Below are positions 35,177-43,793 of a DNA stretch of 64,000 bases, piece by piece. The translations under genes were made by a program, and so were the position numbers. The first letter of the stretch is position 1, and each line of letters begins with the position of its first letter. Below the pieces are notes generated by a model. It ran no database searches, had not been told where the DNA came from, and worked only from the letters and a program-made list of their open reading frames with translations. This DNA is from Oscillospiraceae bacterium (lineage in GTDB: Bacteria; Bacillota; Clostridia; Oscillospirales; Oscillospiraceae): contig JAETNP010000014.1 in the NCBI GenBank assembly GCA_021768185.1, forward strand, positions 34,599 through 98,598, read 5' to 3'.

Positions 35177-36505
35177 CTATTTTCTATCAACTTCCCGCAA
35201 TGGCAGCGTGACCGCAGTCTGAAACCGTCCATCCGCTTCTCTTACAAAAAATGTCCCACCGTGGCACTGGATGATCCTCCGGCAGGTATTCAGGCCGATA
35301 TTTGTGCTTTCACATTTGTCCCTCTGCGATGAGATGTAATTCGTGACGGTGAGCTGAACCAGTTCTCCCTCCCGGCGGCAGACAATTTCTATTGGCTGGT
35401 CCGGCGCGGCATATTTCAGCAAGTTGGCATAAATGTTGTCAAAGGCCCGCCGAAGCAGGTCTATATTGACCGCCATCGTTCCGTTCAGCCGGTTGAAATC
35501 GGAGCGCACGACAAATCCCCGGCTTTCCAAAGAAAAGGCGTATTCTCCCCAAAATTGCTGGATAGTACCGTCAGCGTCCGCCAGCTCCATATCCGGCTGT
35601 TCCCACTCGGAGGAGTAGACCAGAAAATACTCAAAGAGCTTATCCGCCATGGATCTGATGCGCAGGGCCTTTTCCAGGCTCCGGCTGATGAAGTGGCGGA
35701 GCTGCTCCTCGTCCTCGTACTTGCCCCGGTCCATCAGCTCCAGATAGGCCAGCAGAGAGGTAAGGGGTGTGCGCAGGTCGTGGGACATAGCGGTAACCAG
35801 CTGAGAGTTGGCGGAACGCATCTTCTCCTCCGCATCCTGGTGGGCCAGGATGGAGCGGCGCATTTGATCAATGCCCAGAGCCAGTTCGCCCAGTTCGTCC
35901 TGCCCCCTCACCGTCACCGGGTAGGTCAGGTCGCCTCCGGCCAGGATGTCCAGTTCTTTTTTCAGCTGCTTGATGCAGCGGAGCTTCCGGTGGACAAAGG
36001 CAACGAAGCACAGGGAAAATATTAGAAAGGCCGCCAGCCCTGAGGATCCAACCACCCAGTAATAGTAGACATCCCCGGCATAGTAGTAAAGAAATGCCTG
36101 AACTGCCGTTCCATCACTGAGCGTGAGAGTATACTCCTGCTCCGGGTTCTCCCACGCGGGATCATATTCCTCCGCGTCTATAAGGTCCCCGCCGATAGCC
36201 AGGCAGTCGTAAAGTGCCGTGTCCCCCTGATAAATGGTCAGGTATACCTCATCTCCCTGACTGCACCAGGCATTGAGGCGGTGGAGATTTTTGACGGTGA
36301 TCCGCTCCTGCTTCACATAGGTTTGCAGCCTGGAAAATTGCCGGTCCGCCATTTGCTCCAGAAAGGGCTGGCCGTAGACCGTCCGGTCCAGAAGCTGCGT
36401 TCCCAACGTAAAGCACGCCAGGAATACCATCGCCGCCGCCAGCAGCGACAGCAGCACGCCGCTGAACAACTGCGCGCTGAGGCTCCGGGATATCCGTCTA
36501 CTCAA
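35177..36505 (-). CDS. sensor histidine kinase (TCS-2)
   Basis: 442 residues. Transmembrane helices at about 12-32 and 152-172 flank an extracellular domain of about 115 residues; HAMP-like linker, then AMSHDLRTPL (His242), N-box DNIYANLLKYA. As in TCS-1, the DxGxG box is replaced (EGELVQLTVTNYI) and the distal glycine segment is NIGLNTCRRI. Overlaps its regulator gene by 8 bp. Paralogue of the kinase at 28613. Confidence 0.9.
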   Translation of the reverse strand: MSRRISRSLSAQLFSGVLLSLLAAAMVFLACFTLGTQLLDRTVYGQPFLEQMADRQFSRLQTYVKQERITVKNLHRLNAWCSQGDEVYLTIYQGDTALYDCLAIGGDLIDAEEYDPAWENPEQEYTLTLSDGTAVQAFLYYYAGDVYYYWVVGSSGLAAFLIFSLCFVAFVHRKLRCIKQLKKELDILAGGDLTYPVTVRGQDELGELALGIDQMRRSILAHQDAEEKMRSANSQLVTAMSHDLRTPLTSLLAYLELMDRGKYEDEEQLRHFISRSLEKALRIRSMADKLFEYFLVYSSEWEQPDMELADADGTIQQFWGEYAFSLESRGFVVRSDFNRLNGTMAVNIDLLRRAFDNIYANLLKYAAPDQPIEIVCRREGELVQLTVTNYISSQRDKCESTNIGLNTCRRIIQCHGGTFFVREADGRFQTAVTLPLREVDRK

Positions 36506-37193
36506 TGCGATACCCCTTTCCCCATACGGTCCGAATGGTACGGCAGTTCTGAGGGTCGTCTCCCAGCTTGCGCCGGATGTTGCGGATGTGAACCATCACC
36601 GTGTTATTGGAGGTATAGAAATACGGTTCGTTCCAGACGCTCTCGTAAATATTCTGAGCGGAGAACACCTTTTTCTGATGGGAGGCCAGCAGCAGGAGGA
36701 TATGGTACTCCGTGTCCGTCAGCGGCACCTCCTGACCGTCCTGCCGGACCACGCATTGATCCGGGTCGATCTCCACCGTGCCGCAGCAACGGATGACGCG
36801 GTTTTCCTCTCCCGCCTTGGCTCCATACACGTAATACCGGCGCAGCATAGCTTTTACCCGGGAGATGAGCTCCGTATAGGAGAACGGCTTCACCAGATAG
36901 TCGTCTCCGCCCACGGTGAAGCCCAGGGCCTTCTCCGAATCCTGGCTCTTGGCGGTGAGAAACAGTACCGGTACTGCGGACTGCTTGCGGATCTCCGCAC
37001 AGACGGCATAACCGCCCAGTCCGGGCATCATCACATCCAGAATCACCAGCCCCACCGAATCGTCCAGCTTCTTCAAGACTTCTGTTCCGCTGGCGGCCTC
37101 CTCTACGGCAAAGCCCTCTCCGACCAGCAGCAGGCGCAGTACCTCTCGGATCTCCGGATCATCGTCAGCAAATAAGATTTTCTTTGTATCCAT
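36498..37193 (-). CDS. OmpR/VanR-type response regulator (TCS-2)
   Basis: 231 residues. Receiver with phospho-acceptor Asp53 in LVILDVMMPG, Lys in LVKPFSY, and a C-terminal winged helix ending TVWGKGYRIE. The start at 37193 is chosen since GCGAGG lies 8 bases upstream; ATGs at 37199 and 37229 have no well-placed site. Very similar to the regulator at 29910, including the HTH, which explains related binding sites. Divergent from the lipid operon, with the half-site array between them. Confidence 0.92.
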   Translation of the reverse strand: MDTKKILFADDDPEIREVLRLLLVGEGFAVEEAASGTEVLKKLDDSVGLVILDVMMPGLGGYAVCAEIRKQSAVPVLFLTAKSQDSEKALGFTVGGDDYLVKPFSYTELISRVKAMLRRYYVYGAKAGEENRVIRCCGTVEIDPDQCVVRQDGQEVPLTDTEYHILLLLASHQKKVFSAQNIYESVWNEPYFYTSNNTVMVHIRNIRRKLGDDPQNCRTIRTVWGKGYRIE

Positions 37194-37272
37194 TCCCATA
37201 GCCTCGCTTTTCGCAGCTTGCAGGGCCATTATACCTGGAAAAAGGGCGGTTGGGTAGATACAAATTGTAAAA

Positions 37273-37326
37273 TTCAGATTTCTTCAGAATTTCTTTCAGT
37301 AAAAATTCAGGAATTCCTTCTATACT
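37273..37326 (+). promoter_or_regulatory. TTMAGR-box promoter of the lipid operon
   Basis: TTCAGA at 37273 and 37283, an extra TTCAGT at 37295, TTCAGG at 37306, and the -10 TATACT at 37321. The 0/10/33/48 spacing equals that of the lipoprotein and GNAT promoters. No -35 consensus is present; a half-site lies at its place, as expected for activator-dependent promoters. Confidence 0.75.
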
Positions 37327-37369
37327 GCGAATATGGCGTCATCAACAACCATTTTAAGGAGGTCTGCCT

Positions 37370-37948
37370 ATGGATCATAGAGCGGCAAAGCTGAAAAATA
37401 TTCTAACTTTTGCCCTGATTTTCCTGCTCCTGCTGTCGGGTATATTCATTGTCCGCGGGCATCTTGCAGGACATTTCAATTCTGTGGAGTCCTTTCAGCG
37501 ATACATCGGCACCTTCGGTATTTTCGCCCCTGTGATCCTCGTCCTCATACAGGCCATGCAGGTCATTCTGCCGGTGCTGCCGGGATTCCTGGGCTGTATC
37601 GTGGGGGCCGGGATGTTCGGAGCCGCTGGCAGCTTCTGGTGCAACTACATCGGTATCAGCGCCGGGTCCATCATCGCCTTCCTTCTGGCCCGGCGATTTG
37701 GCGTCGGGCTGGTCAAGGCGTTGATCCCCATGGAAAAGTATCAATCTTGGGTAGAGTGGGTCGACACTAAGAAGAGCTATACGGTAGTTCTATTTCTGGC
37801 GATTCTGCTCCCTTTAGCACCGGATGATTTCCTGTGTTATTTCTCCGGTCTCACGGGCATGTCCACAAGGAGGTTCACTTGGATCATTGTGCTGGGCAAG
37901 CCCTGGTGTATTTTAGCCTACTGTGTGTTTTTTGCGTATTTGATTTAA
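37370..37948 (+). CDS. VTT-domain (TVP38/TMEM64) membrane protein
   Basis: 192 residues, about five transmembrane segments. The VTT core is visible as FLGCIVGAGMFGAAGSFWCNYIGISAGSIIAFLLARRFG, with a C-terminal PDDFLCYFSGLTGMS. VTT/DedA-like proteins act in membrane lipid homeostasis, some as scramblases. AAGGAGG precedes the ATG. First gene of the four-gene lipid operon, 13 bases before the next gene. Confidence 0.9.
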   Translation: MDHRAAKLKNILTFALIFLLLLSGIFIVRGHLAGHFNSVESFQRYIGTFGIFAPVILVLIQAMQVILPVLPGFLGCIVGAGMFGAAGSFWCNYIGISAGSIIAFLLARRFGVGLVKALIPMEKYQSWVEWVDTKKSYTVVLFLAILLPLAPDDFLCYFSGLTGMSTRRFTWIIVLGKPWCILAYCVFFAYLI

Positions 37949-37961
37949 GGAGGAATCTGTT

Positions 37962-38588
37962 ATGCTGCTTGGTATCTATAATTATACGGTTGTCCTGACC
38001 TACTTTGGAATGCTGGTTGCCTTTACCGGCATCACCATGGCGCTGAACGGGGACATCCACAAGGCGCTGATCTGTTTGGCGGTTTCCGGCGTCTGTGACA
38101 TGTTTGATGGAAAGATCGCCTCAACCAAAAAGAACCGCTCTCTCCGGGAGCGGAGGTTCGGTATCCAAATAGACTCTCTCAGCGATTTGATCTGTTTCGG
38201 AATATTGCCCACAGTTATTGTATACATCCTATCCGATAGAAGCGATCTCTGCTTCTACATATCCGGGTCCTATCTGTTATGCGCTCTGATCCGCCTGGCC
38301 TGGTTCAATGTGGACGAGGAGGAGCGCCAGGAAATCTCTGATGGAGCCCGAGATACTTACTACGGCCTGCCCGTTACCACGACCGCACTGATCATCCCTG
38401 CACTTGTCGGGGCATGCCGTATGTACCGCTGGCCTCTGGAGTGGCTGGGCCCTTTGACGCTGCTGATAATGGGATGCGCGTTCCTGATACCATTCCGGCT
38501 TAAAAAACCGGCGCTGCTTGGGAAAATTGGAATGATGCTCTGCGGCGGAGCGGAGCTCTTGATCCTACTGGCAGGGGTGGAACTATGA
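37962..38588 (+). CDS. pssA: CDP-alcohol phosphatidyltransferase, probable phosphatidylserine synthase
   Basis: 208-residue integral membrane enzyme. The CDP-alcohol signature D-x2-D-G-x8-17-G-x3-D-x3-D is present as CDMFDGKIAS...RRFGIQIDSLSD. Because the next gene encodes phosphatidylserine decarboxylase, the likely reaction is CDP-diacylglycerol + serine to phosphatidylserine + CMP. AAGGAGG precedes the ATG. It overlaps the next gene by ATGA. Confidence 0.9.
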   Translation: MLLGIYNYTVVLTYFGMLVAFTGITMALNGDIHKALICLAVSGVCDMFDGKIASTKKNRSLRERRFGIQIDSLSDLICFGILPTVIVYILSDRSDLCFYISGSYLLCALIRLAWFNVDEEERQEISDGARDTYYGLPVTTTALIIPALVGACRMYRWPLEWLGPLTLLIMGCAFLIPFRLKKPALLGKIGMMLCGGAELLILLAGVEL

Positions 38589-39430
38589 ATAGGGATTTCA
38601 CTACAGTACGCTTTTTGTATGGAACGATACTGGGACGGGGGATATTGAAACTGATCATGCGGTTCCGAGCTGACCGGCTGGCGGTGCGGTTCCTTTGCTC
38701 CTCGTGGTCCCGACCGCTGGCGGGCTGGTACGCGAAGCGGCACAGCATTCCTGTCTCCACAGAGCAATTGAGGACTTTTCGCTCATTTCGGGACTTTTTT
38801 ATACGGACTAAGAATGATATTCAGATTGACCGAACCCCCAGTCACCTCATCAGTCCCTGCGATGGCTGGCTGAGCGCCCATCCCATTCACGAGGACAGCA
38901 GTTTCTTTATCAAACGATCCCGCTACTATTTGCGCGATCTGCTTCAGGATGAGGATACCGCAAAGAGTTTTCACGGCGGCAGATGCTTGATCTTCCGGCT
39001 ATGCGCCTCGGACTATCACCATTACTGCTATATAGATGATGGATACCAGGGAGAAAACAACTATATTCCCGGCATACTCCATAGCGTCCAGCCAATTGCC
39101 TGTGAGACGTATCCGGTATATGTCCTTAACCGGCGCTGCTGGACACTGCTGGCCACGGAAAATTTTGGCCCGGTAGTACAGACGGAGATTGGCGCTTTGA
39201 TCGTAGGCGGCATCGTGAATCCGCGGGAGAACGTCCGTATTTGCAGAGGCGGGAACATGGGGCATTTTGACTTGGCGGGTTCCACCATTGTTCTCTTATT
39301 TCAAAAAGAGCGGATCGAATTGCTCCCACACATTATTCAATGTTTGGCGCAGGGCAGGGAGTATCGGGTTGAACAGGGAATGTGGATCGGAAAGGCCCTC
39401 GGATGGGGGTCAGCGCATTGGAAAAAATGA
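38585..39430 (+). CDS. psd: phosphatidylserine decarboxylase proenzyme
   Basis: 281 residues. Converts phosphatidylserine to phosphatidylethanolamine. Contains SPCDGWLS, the YHHYCYIDDG region with conserved histidines, and the self-cleavage/pyruvoyl site in the context DLAGSTIVLLF (AGST in place of the common LGST). Coupled to pssA by a 4-base overlap, giving a complete two-step PE pathway in one operon. Confidence 0.92.
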   Translation: MNRDFTTVRFLYGTILGRGILKLIMRFRADRLAVRFLCSSWSRPLAGWYAKRHSIPVSTEQLRTFRSFRDFFIRTKNDIQIDRTPSHLISPCDGWLSAHPIHEDSSFFIKRSRYYLRDLLQDEDTAKSFHGGRCLIFRLCASDYHHYCYIDDGYQGENNYIPGILHSVQPIACETYPVYVLNRRCWTLLATENFGPVVQTEIGALIVGGIVNPRENVRICRGGNMGHFDLAGSTIVLLFQKERIELLPHIIQCLAQGREYRVEQGMWIGKALGWGSAHWKK

Positions 39431-40077
39431 ATATCCATTTTTCTGATATCCGTGCGTGGATTTTTCCCATAGCGGCCGCTGTCTGGAACCAGGCGGTTTA
39501 CTATGGCGGCAGTCTGATCGCACGAGATCTTCCGCACCAGGATTGGACAACAGATATTGACAGGGCGATGCCATTTCTGCCATGGACAGTGTCCATTTAT
39601 TTCCTCTGCTATTTGTTCTGGGGTGTTACCTATGTACTCTGTGCCCGACAGGAAAAGAGAAGCGCCTGCCGATTTTTCTGTGCGGATTTTCTGGCAAAGG
39701 CAGTATGTCTGGTCTGTTTTATCCTCTTACCCACTACCAATATTCGGCCAGAGATCACAGGCAGCGGGCTGTGGGATGAGACAATGCGCTTCCTGTACCG
39801 CATGGATGCACCGGTCAACCTGTTCCCGTCTATCCACTGCCTGGTCAGCTGGCTGTGCTGGGCGGGGGTTCGGGAACGGGCGGAAATTCCTCGCTGGTAC
39901 AAGCATTTCGCTTTTTGGACAGCCGCTGCAGTTTGCGTTTCCACACTGACTACCAAGCAACACGTCGTATGGGATGTGGCCGGAGGGATCATTTTGGCTG
40001 AGTTCAGCTATCGGGCGGCGGGGTGGATGATGGCAAAAAAGAACTTCCAGAAAAATTACCGCTTATTATCGGGATAG
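39427..40077 (+). CDS. PAP2-family membrane phosphatase
   Basis: 216 residues, about six hydrophobic segments. PAP2 motifs 2 and 3 are visible as PSIHCLVSW and TKQHVVWDVAGG; the first motif is degenerate. ATG at 39427 overlaps the psd stop (ATGA), matching the coupling between the two genes before it; in-frame starts at 39382 and 39403 lie inside psd. It may dephosphorylate lipid phosphates produced or needed by this operon. Confidence 0.85.
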   Translation: MNIHFSDIRAWIFPIAAAVWNQAVYYGGSLIARDLPHQDWTTDIDRAMPFLPWTVSIYFLCYLFWGVTYVLCARQEKRSACRFFCADFLAKAVCLVCFILLPTTNIRPEITGSGLWDETMRFLYRMDAPVNLFPSIHCLVSWLCWAGVRERAEIPRWYKHFAFWTAAAVCVSTLTTKQHVVWDVAGGIILAEFSYRAAGWMMAKKNFQKNYRLLSG

Positions 40078-40105
40078 AGAAATACATTCAGCCTGCTGGC
40101 CTCTT

Positions 40106-41227
40106 TTATAGAAACGTTCCTATACCCCCGCTATTTGCACTAAATATCTGACGTTTATCGTAAAGCCCTTTCAGGAACGACAACAGGAGCGGAAGCCCCA
40201 GCATACCCAAAGGGCCAAAGAATTTAAGACCTATGAGCATAGAGGCTAATGCCAGCATTGGGTGCAGGCCAACTTGTTTCCCGACCAGCTTTGGCTCTAT
40301 CACGTTCCTTATAATGGTGATCACAATATACAGAAGGATCACGCTGGCCGCCATTGCTAAGTCTCCGTTGACAGCGGCAATCATTCCCCACGGAATCAGT
40401 ACGCTGCCGGTTCCCAGGATGGGAAGAATGTCTAAAAAGGCAATGATAAGTGCAATCATCATTGAATACGGGATTTTTATAAGCGTTAGCCCAACCCAAA
40501 GTTCCAAAAAGGTAATCAGGAAAATTACGGCGTATGAAGCAATACATTTCAACAGCGTACCGCCCAGGTAGTCTTTCGCCTCTTTCAGCAGTCGCTTGTG
40601 TTTTTGTGGAATGAGCCTCAAGAGAAAACTGCGTATCGTTTCATAGTCAATAGTCAGAAAGACGGTTGCGATAATTGTAATGACCGTTTTCATGAAAGCT
40701 GACGGGACAAAAGAAACCAGGCTGGCCGCAGCCGACAGTATGCCGTTGGTGATGGACAGAACACCGTCATTCAGAGCTTGCAGGATACCCTCCGCGTTGC
40801 TTTCCAAAAATTCCAATGTAGCCAGATCAGCACTTTGAAAGAGGTTTTCTATCCAGACAAAACTTTCCTCCAATATAGGGAAAATGAAGTGATCGCATAC
40901 AGCAGGGAAAAAGGAGATCAGTTGTCTTATGCCGGAAAAGACCTCAATCCCTATTAAAGCCAACAGACTGCCGCCGATTACATAGAACGCAACTGTCAGG
41001 AGGATAGAAAGGACAACCCTTTTGCGGCGACTTCCCCCGGCTATACGGCAAATCGGCTTGTTCAGAAGACAGGCGATTCCATACGCCAGAATAAAGGGCA
41101 GAAGAACCGGCAGAAGATACTTCCCGCCAATAAAAATACAGACCGCAATAATCGCCCAATATAGAAAGTCGATAATAAAATTCTTGTGTCTCTCGATTTT
41201 ACTCACGCTGCTGCTTTCTGCGTTCAT
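40106..41227 (-). CDS. AI-2E family transporter (YtvI/PerM-like)
   Basis: 373 residues with about eight transmembrane helices, N-terminal hydrophobic pair, middle helical region, and the conserved C-terminal segment LDILPILGTGSVLIPW...EPKLVGKQVGLHPMLALASMLIGLKFFG. Members move small molecules or ions; several are sporulation-associated. It lies 14 bases downstream of the MATE gene and may be co-transcribed. Confidence 0.9.
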   Translation of the reverse strand: MNAESSSVSKIERHKNFIIDFLYWAIIAVCIFIGGKYLLPVLLPFILAYGIACLLNKPICRIAGGSRRKRVVLSILLTVAFYVIGGSLLALIGIEVFSGIRQLISFFPAVCDHFIFPILEESFVWIENLFQSADLATLEFLESNAEGILQALNDGVLSITNGILSAAASLVSFVPSAFMKTVITIIATVFLTIDYETIRSFLLRLIPQKHKRLLKEAKDYLGGTLLKCIASYAVIFLITFLELWVGLTLIKIPYSMMIALIIAFLDILPILGTGSVLIPWGMIAAVNGDLAMAASVILLYIVITIIRNVIEPKLVGKQVGLHPMLALASMLIGLKFFGPLGMLGLPLLLSFLKGLYDKRQIFSANSGGIGTFL

Positions 41228-41241
41228 GACCTCACCTCCCC

Positions 41242-42576
41242 TTAGTATTGATACCGTTTCCGATACCTCACAAACATAAACGCAGACAGGGCCAGGGCCA
41301 TTAGTTCCGCTACCGGGGTTGCCAGCCAGATGCCGTTTACCCCCAAAATTGCGGGCAGGATCAGCATGGTAATCAGCATGAATACAAAAGAGCGAGAGAA
41401 CGCGAGGATTGCGGAGACGATGCCGTTGGACAATGCGGTGAACATCCCGCTGGCAAAGATATTAAATCCGATAAAGAACAACGCCAGGGTGCAGATTCGA
41501 TTCCCAGTGACTGCCAGACCATAGACCGGGTTATCCGGTCGGGCAAAAATGGACACCAGGGGTTTGGTCGCGGCAAAGGATGCCGCCACAGTCACAAGAG
41601 AAATGACGCCAATGACTTTCAGACTGGTGGAAACCAGCTTTTTCAGCTTTTCGTGATTCTTCTCGCCATAGTAGTAACTGAGCATGGGAGCGACACCATA
41701 GGAATACCCCGTATAGAGGGAGCTTGCAAACATCAGGACATACATGATGATGGTCACTGCGGCGACGCCATCTTCGCCGACATAATGGAGCATAGTCCAG
41801 TTGAACATCATCGTAATAATGCCTGTGACCAGCGCAGTCGCCATTTCAGAGCATCCGTTTGTCGCCGCGCTTGCGAGAACCTTGAAGCGGAAAGCGGGCT
41901 TTGTAAAGTGCAGAAGGCTCTTTTTGCGGCTGAATACAAACAGACCCACAACGGCGGTTACGGAGTAACCCAGGCCCGTGGCAATGGCGGCGCCGCTGAT
42001 CCCCATATCCAAAAGGCCGATAAATACATAGTCAAGTACAATGTTCAGAACCCCACCGGCCACAGAGCAGATCAGGGACAGGGTTGCCTTCTCAGACGCA
42101 ATCATATAGAGGGTGAAGTTGTTCATCAACAGGATCGGGATGGTAAAGAGAAGATAGCGGCTGAGATAGGAGGTACAGTAGCCGGCGACCTCCGGGGACA
42201 GCCCCATGCCCCCAAAGATGGTTTCCATCAGGGAGTAACTGAGCATAGTCATGACCAGGCCAACGACCACGTTCACCAAAATCAGGAACGTGAAGTCCTC
42301 CCTGGCCTCTTCTGGCTTTTGCTCTCCCATCTTCTTCATGATGACGGCACTCCCGCCAGTTGCCAGCATGGTGGAAATGGCTGTCACCACCTGGATCACC
42401 GGGGCCGTCAGGTTGATCGCAGACAGCGCGCTGGTCCCGATCAGGTTTGACACGAACAGACCGTCAACCATCGTGTAAAAGGACATAAAGACAGACATTG
42501 CAATGGTAGGGACCGCGAATTTGAGGATGTTCCTCAATGTGACCGGCTTGTTGTAAGCGTTTTGATTTTCCATCAT
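41242..42576 (-). CDS. MATE family efflux transporter
   Basis: 444 residues, 12 transmembrane helices in two homologous halves. N-terminal MATE signature AVPTIAMSVFMSFYTMVDGLFVSNLIGTSALSAINL. Sodium- or proton-coupled multidrug export is the family role. Divergent from a MerR regulator and preceded by a MerR-type promoter. Confidence 0.93.
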   Translation of the reverse strand: MMENQNAYNKPVTLRNILKFAVPTIAMSVFMSFYTMVDGLFVSNLIGTSALSAINLTAPVIQVVTAISTMLATGGSAVIMKKMGEQKPEEAREDFTFLILVNVVVGLVMTMLSYSLMETIFGGMGLSPEVAGYCTSYLSRYLLFTIPILLMNNFTLYMIASEKATLSLICSVAGGVLNIVLDYVFIGLLDMGISGAAIATGLGYSVTAVVGLFVFSRKKSLLHFTKPAFRFKVLASAATNGCSEMATALVTGIITMMFNWTMLHYVGEDGVAAVTIIMYVLMFASSLYTGYSYGVAPMLSYYYGEKNHEKLKKLVSTSLKVIGVISLVTVAASFAATKPLVSIFARPDNPVYGLAVTGNRICTLALFFIGFNIFASGMFTALSNGIVSAILAFSRSFVFMLITMLILPAILGVNGIWLATPVAELMALALSAFMFVRYRKRYQY

Positions 42577-42616
42577 CGTTCTCCTTGTCTACTTGTTTTT
42601 CTCTGGTATATGTGCT

Positions 42617-42647
42617 ATCATAATCCGTACAGTAACTGTACAGTCAA
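42617..42647 (-). promoter_or_regulatory. MerR-type promoter/operator of the MATE gene
   Basis: Leftward TTGACT (42642-42647), a 19-base spacer, TATGAT (42617-42622). A perfect 15-base palindrome GTACAGTAACTGTAC (42627-42641) fills the spacer. A stretched spacer with a central dyad is the hallmark of MerR activation. Confidence 0.88.
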
Positions 42648-42662
42648 GGGGTATTTTGAAAA

Positions 42663-43487
42663 ATGGAGAAAAAAAGTAAACTGCTCACAATCGGTCAATT
42701 TGCGGCTCTGCATGGCATCAATAAGAAAACTCTGATGTGGTATGATGAAATCGGCCTTTTTCATCCATCGTTTATCCATCCCGAAAATGGATACAGATAT
42801 TACAGCTACGATCAGAGCGCCATTCTGGAAACAATTCTGCTGCTGCGGGAGTTAGATGTACCGATTGAAGAAATCCAGGCATTTATGAAAAACCGTTCTG
42901 CCGCCAGCATGAAGGAACTTTTGCAGGAGAAAATTGATGATTTAGACCGCAAGATGGCACATCTGAGAGCGATTCGGAAAACGCTATCGTACCATCGCCA
43001 GAATATGCAGACATTATTGACAATGGACTTATCGGAAATCAGCATTGTGCGGAAGAAGCAGCGCAGTTTAGTTACCGTAGACATCAATCAGGACACTACG
43101 TTTGATAAGCAGGTGGAGATGATCACTGCTGAAACGAAAAAATATCAGCTTCGCCGTCTGCATGATGCCTCTTATGGGACGATGATCGCGGTAGACAGTC
43201 TGCGAAAAGGAGACTTCGAGGATTATTCCAAACTGTTTATCGAAATCCCCTTTCCCATAAAGAAAGATGGATTGCACATACAGCCTGCCGGGGATTATGT
43301 ACGGGCATTTTACAGGGATGCGACAGAAAGCCCTGTGCTGTGCTACAAAAGGATATTTGATTATGTTGAAAAACGCAGCCTTACACTATCGGGGTTCTCT
43401 TATGAGGTCATTATCAACGAAAATGTAATCGACCGGGTGGAGGACGCTCTTGTGCAGATTGAGATACCTGTAAATCTAATTGATTGA
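42663..43487 (+). CDS. MerR family regulator with GyrI-like effector domain
   Basis: 274 residues. The N-terminal MerR winged helix (LLTIGQFAALHGINKKTLMWYDEIGLFHP) is followed by a long dimerization helix (about 75-120) and a C-terminal ligand-binding domain of about 150 residues of the BmrR/GyrI type. It probably binds drugs or lipophilic cations and activates the divergent MATE gene through the 19-bp-spacer promoter. Confidence 0.9.
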   Translation: MEKKSKLLTIGQFAALHGINKKTLMWYDEIGLFHPSFIHPENGYRYYSYDQSAILETILLLRELDVPIEEIQAFMKNRSAASMKELLQEKIDDLDRKMAHLRAIRKTLSYHRQNMQTLLTMDLSEISIVRKKQRSLVTVDINQDTTFDKQVEMITAETKKYQLRRLHDASYGTMIAVDSLRKGDFEDYSKLFIEIPFPIKKDGLHIQPAGDYVRAFYRDATESPVLCYKRIFDYVEKRSLTLSGFSYEVIINENVIDRVEDALVQIEIPVNLID

Positions 43488-43506
43488 AACCAGAAAAAAA
43501 TTGGGG

Positions 43507-43535
43507 TTGCTTTTATAACTTTTCTATGTTATAAT
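43507..43535 (+). promoter_or_regulatory. sigma-A promoter of the L25 leader
   Basis: TTGCTT (43507-43512), 17 bases, TATAAT (43530-43535). Confidence 0.8.
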
Positions 43536-43542
43536 AAATAAA

Positions 43543-43731
43543 ATCAAAAAAGAACCGTCTATTAAAGAAGGGCTTTGGTATTGCACCGAACGGTGTTGTA
43601 TGGAAGGCTCTTCTTTTTTTATATATTTGGCATTTGGCCTCATTTGAAAATTGAAGAAAAGAACCGTCTGTAAAAGAAAGGCTTTTGTTTTTGCCGCTGA
43701 GCATGAATGCGAAAGCCTTTCTTTCTTATTT
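43543..43731 (+). promoter_or_regulatory. tandem leader repeats with two terminators before the L25 gene
   Basis: The segment GAACCGTCT...AAAGAA-GGCTTT occurs twice, at 43552 and 43661, each followed by an intrinsic terminator. The first has AAGAAG.GC...GC.CTTCTT and seven or more Ts near 43620; the second is a 13-bp stem AAAGAAAGGCTTT / AAAGCCTTTCTTT (43673-43724). Lying between a clear promoter and the L25 gene, they should make transcription of the gene conditional. A third related unit is at 44366. Confidence 0.65.
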
Positions 43732-43793
43732 TCATGCTATATCAACGCTTTGCGCGGTATAGAACATAAAACCATACCATAAGGAGGATCACA

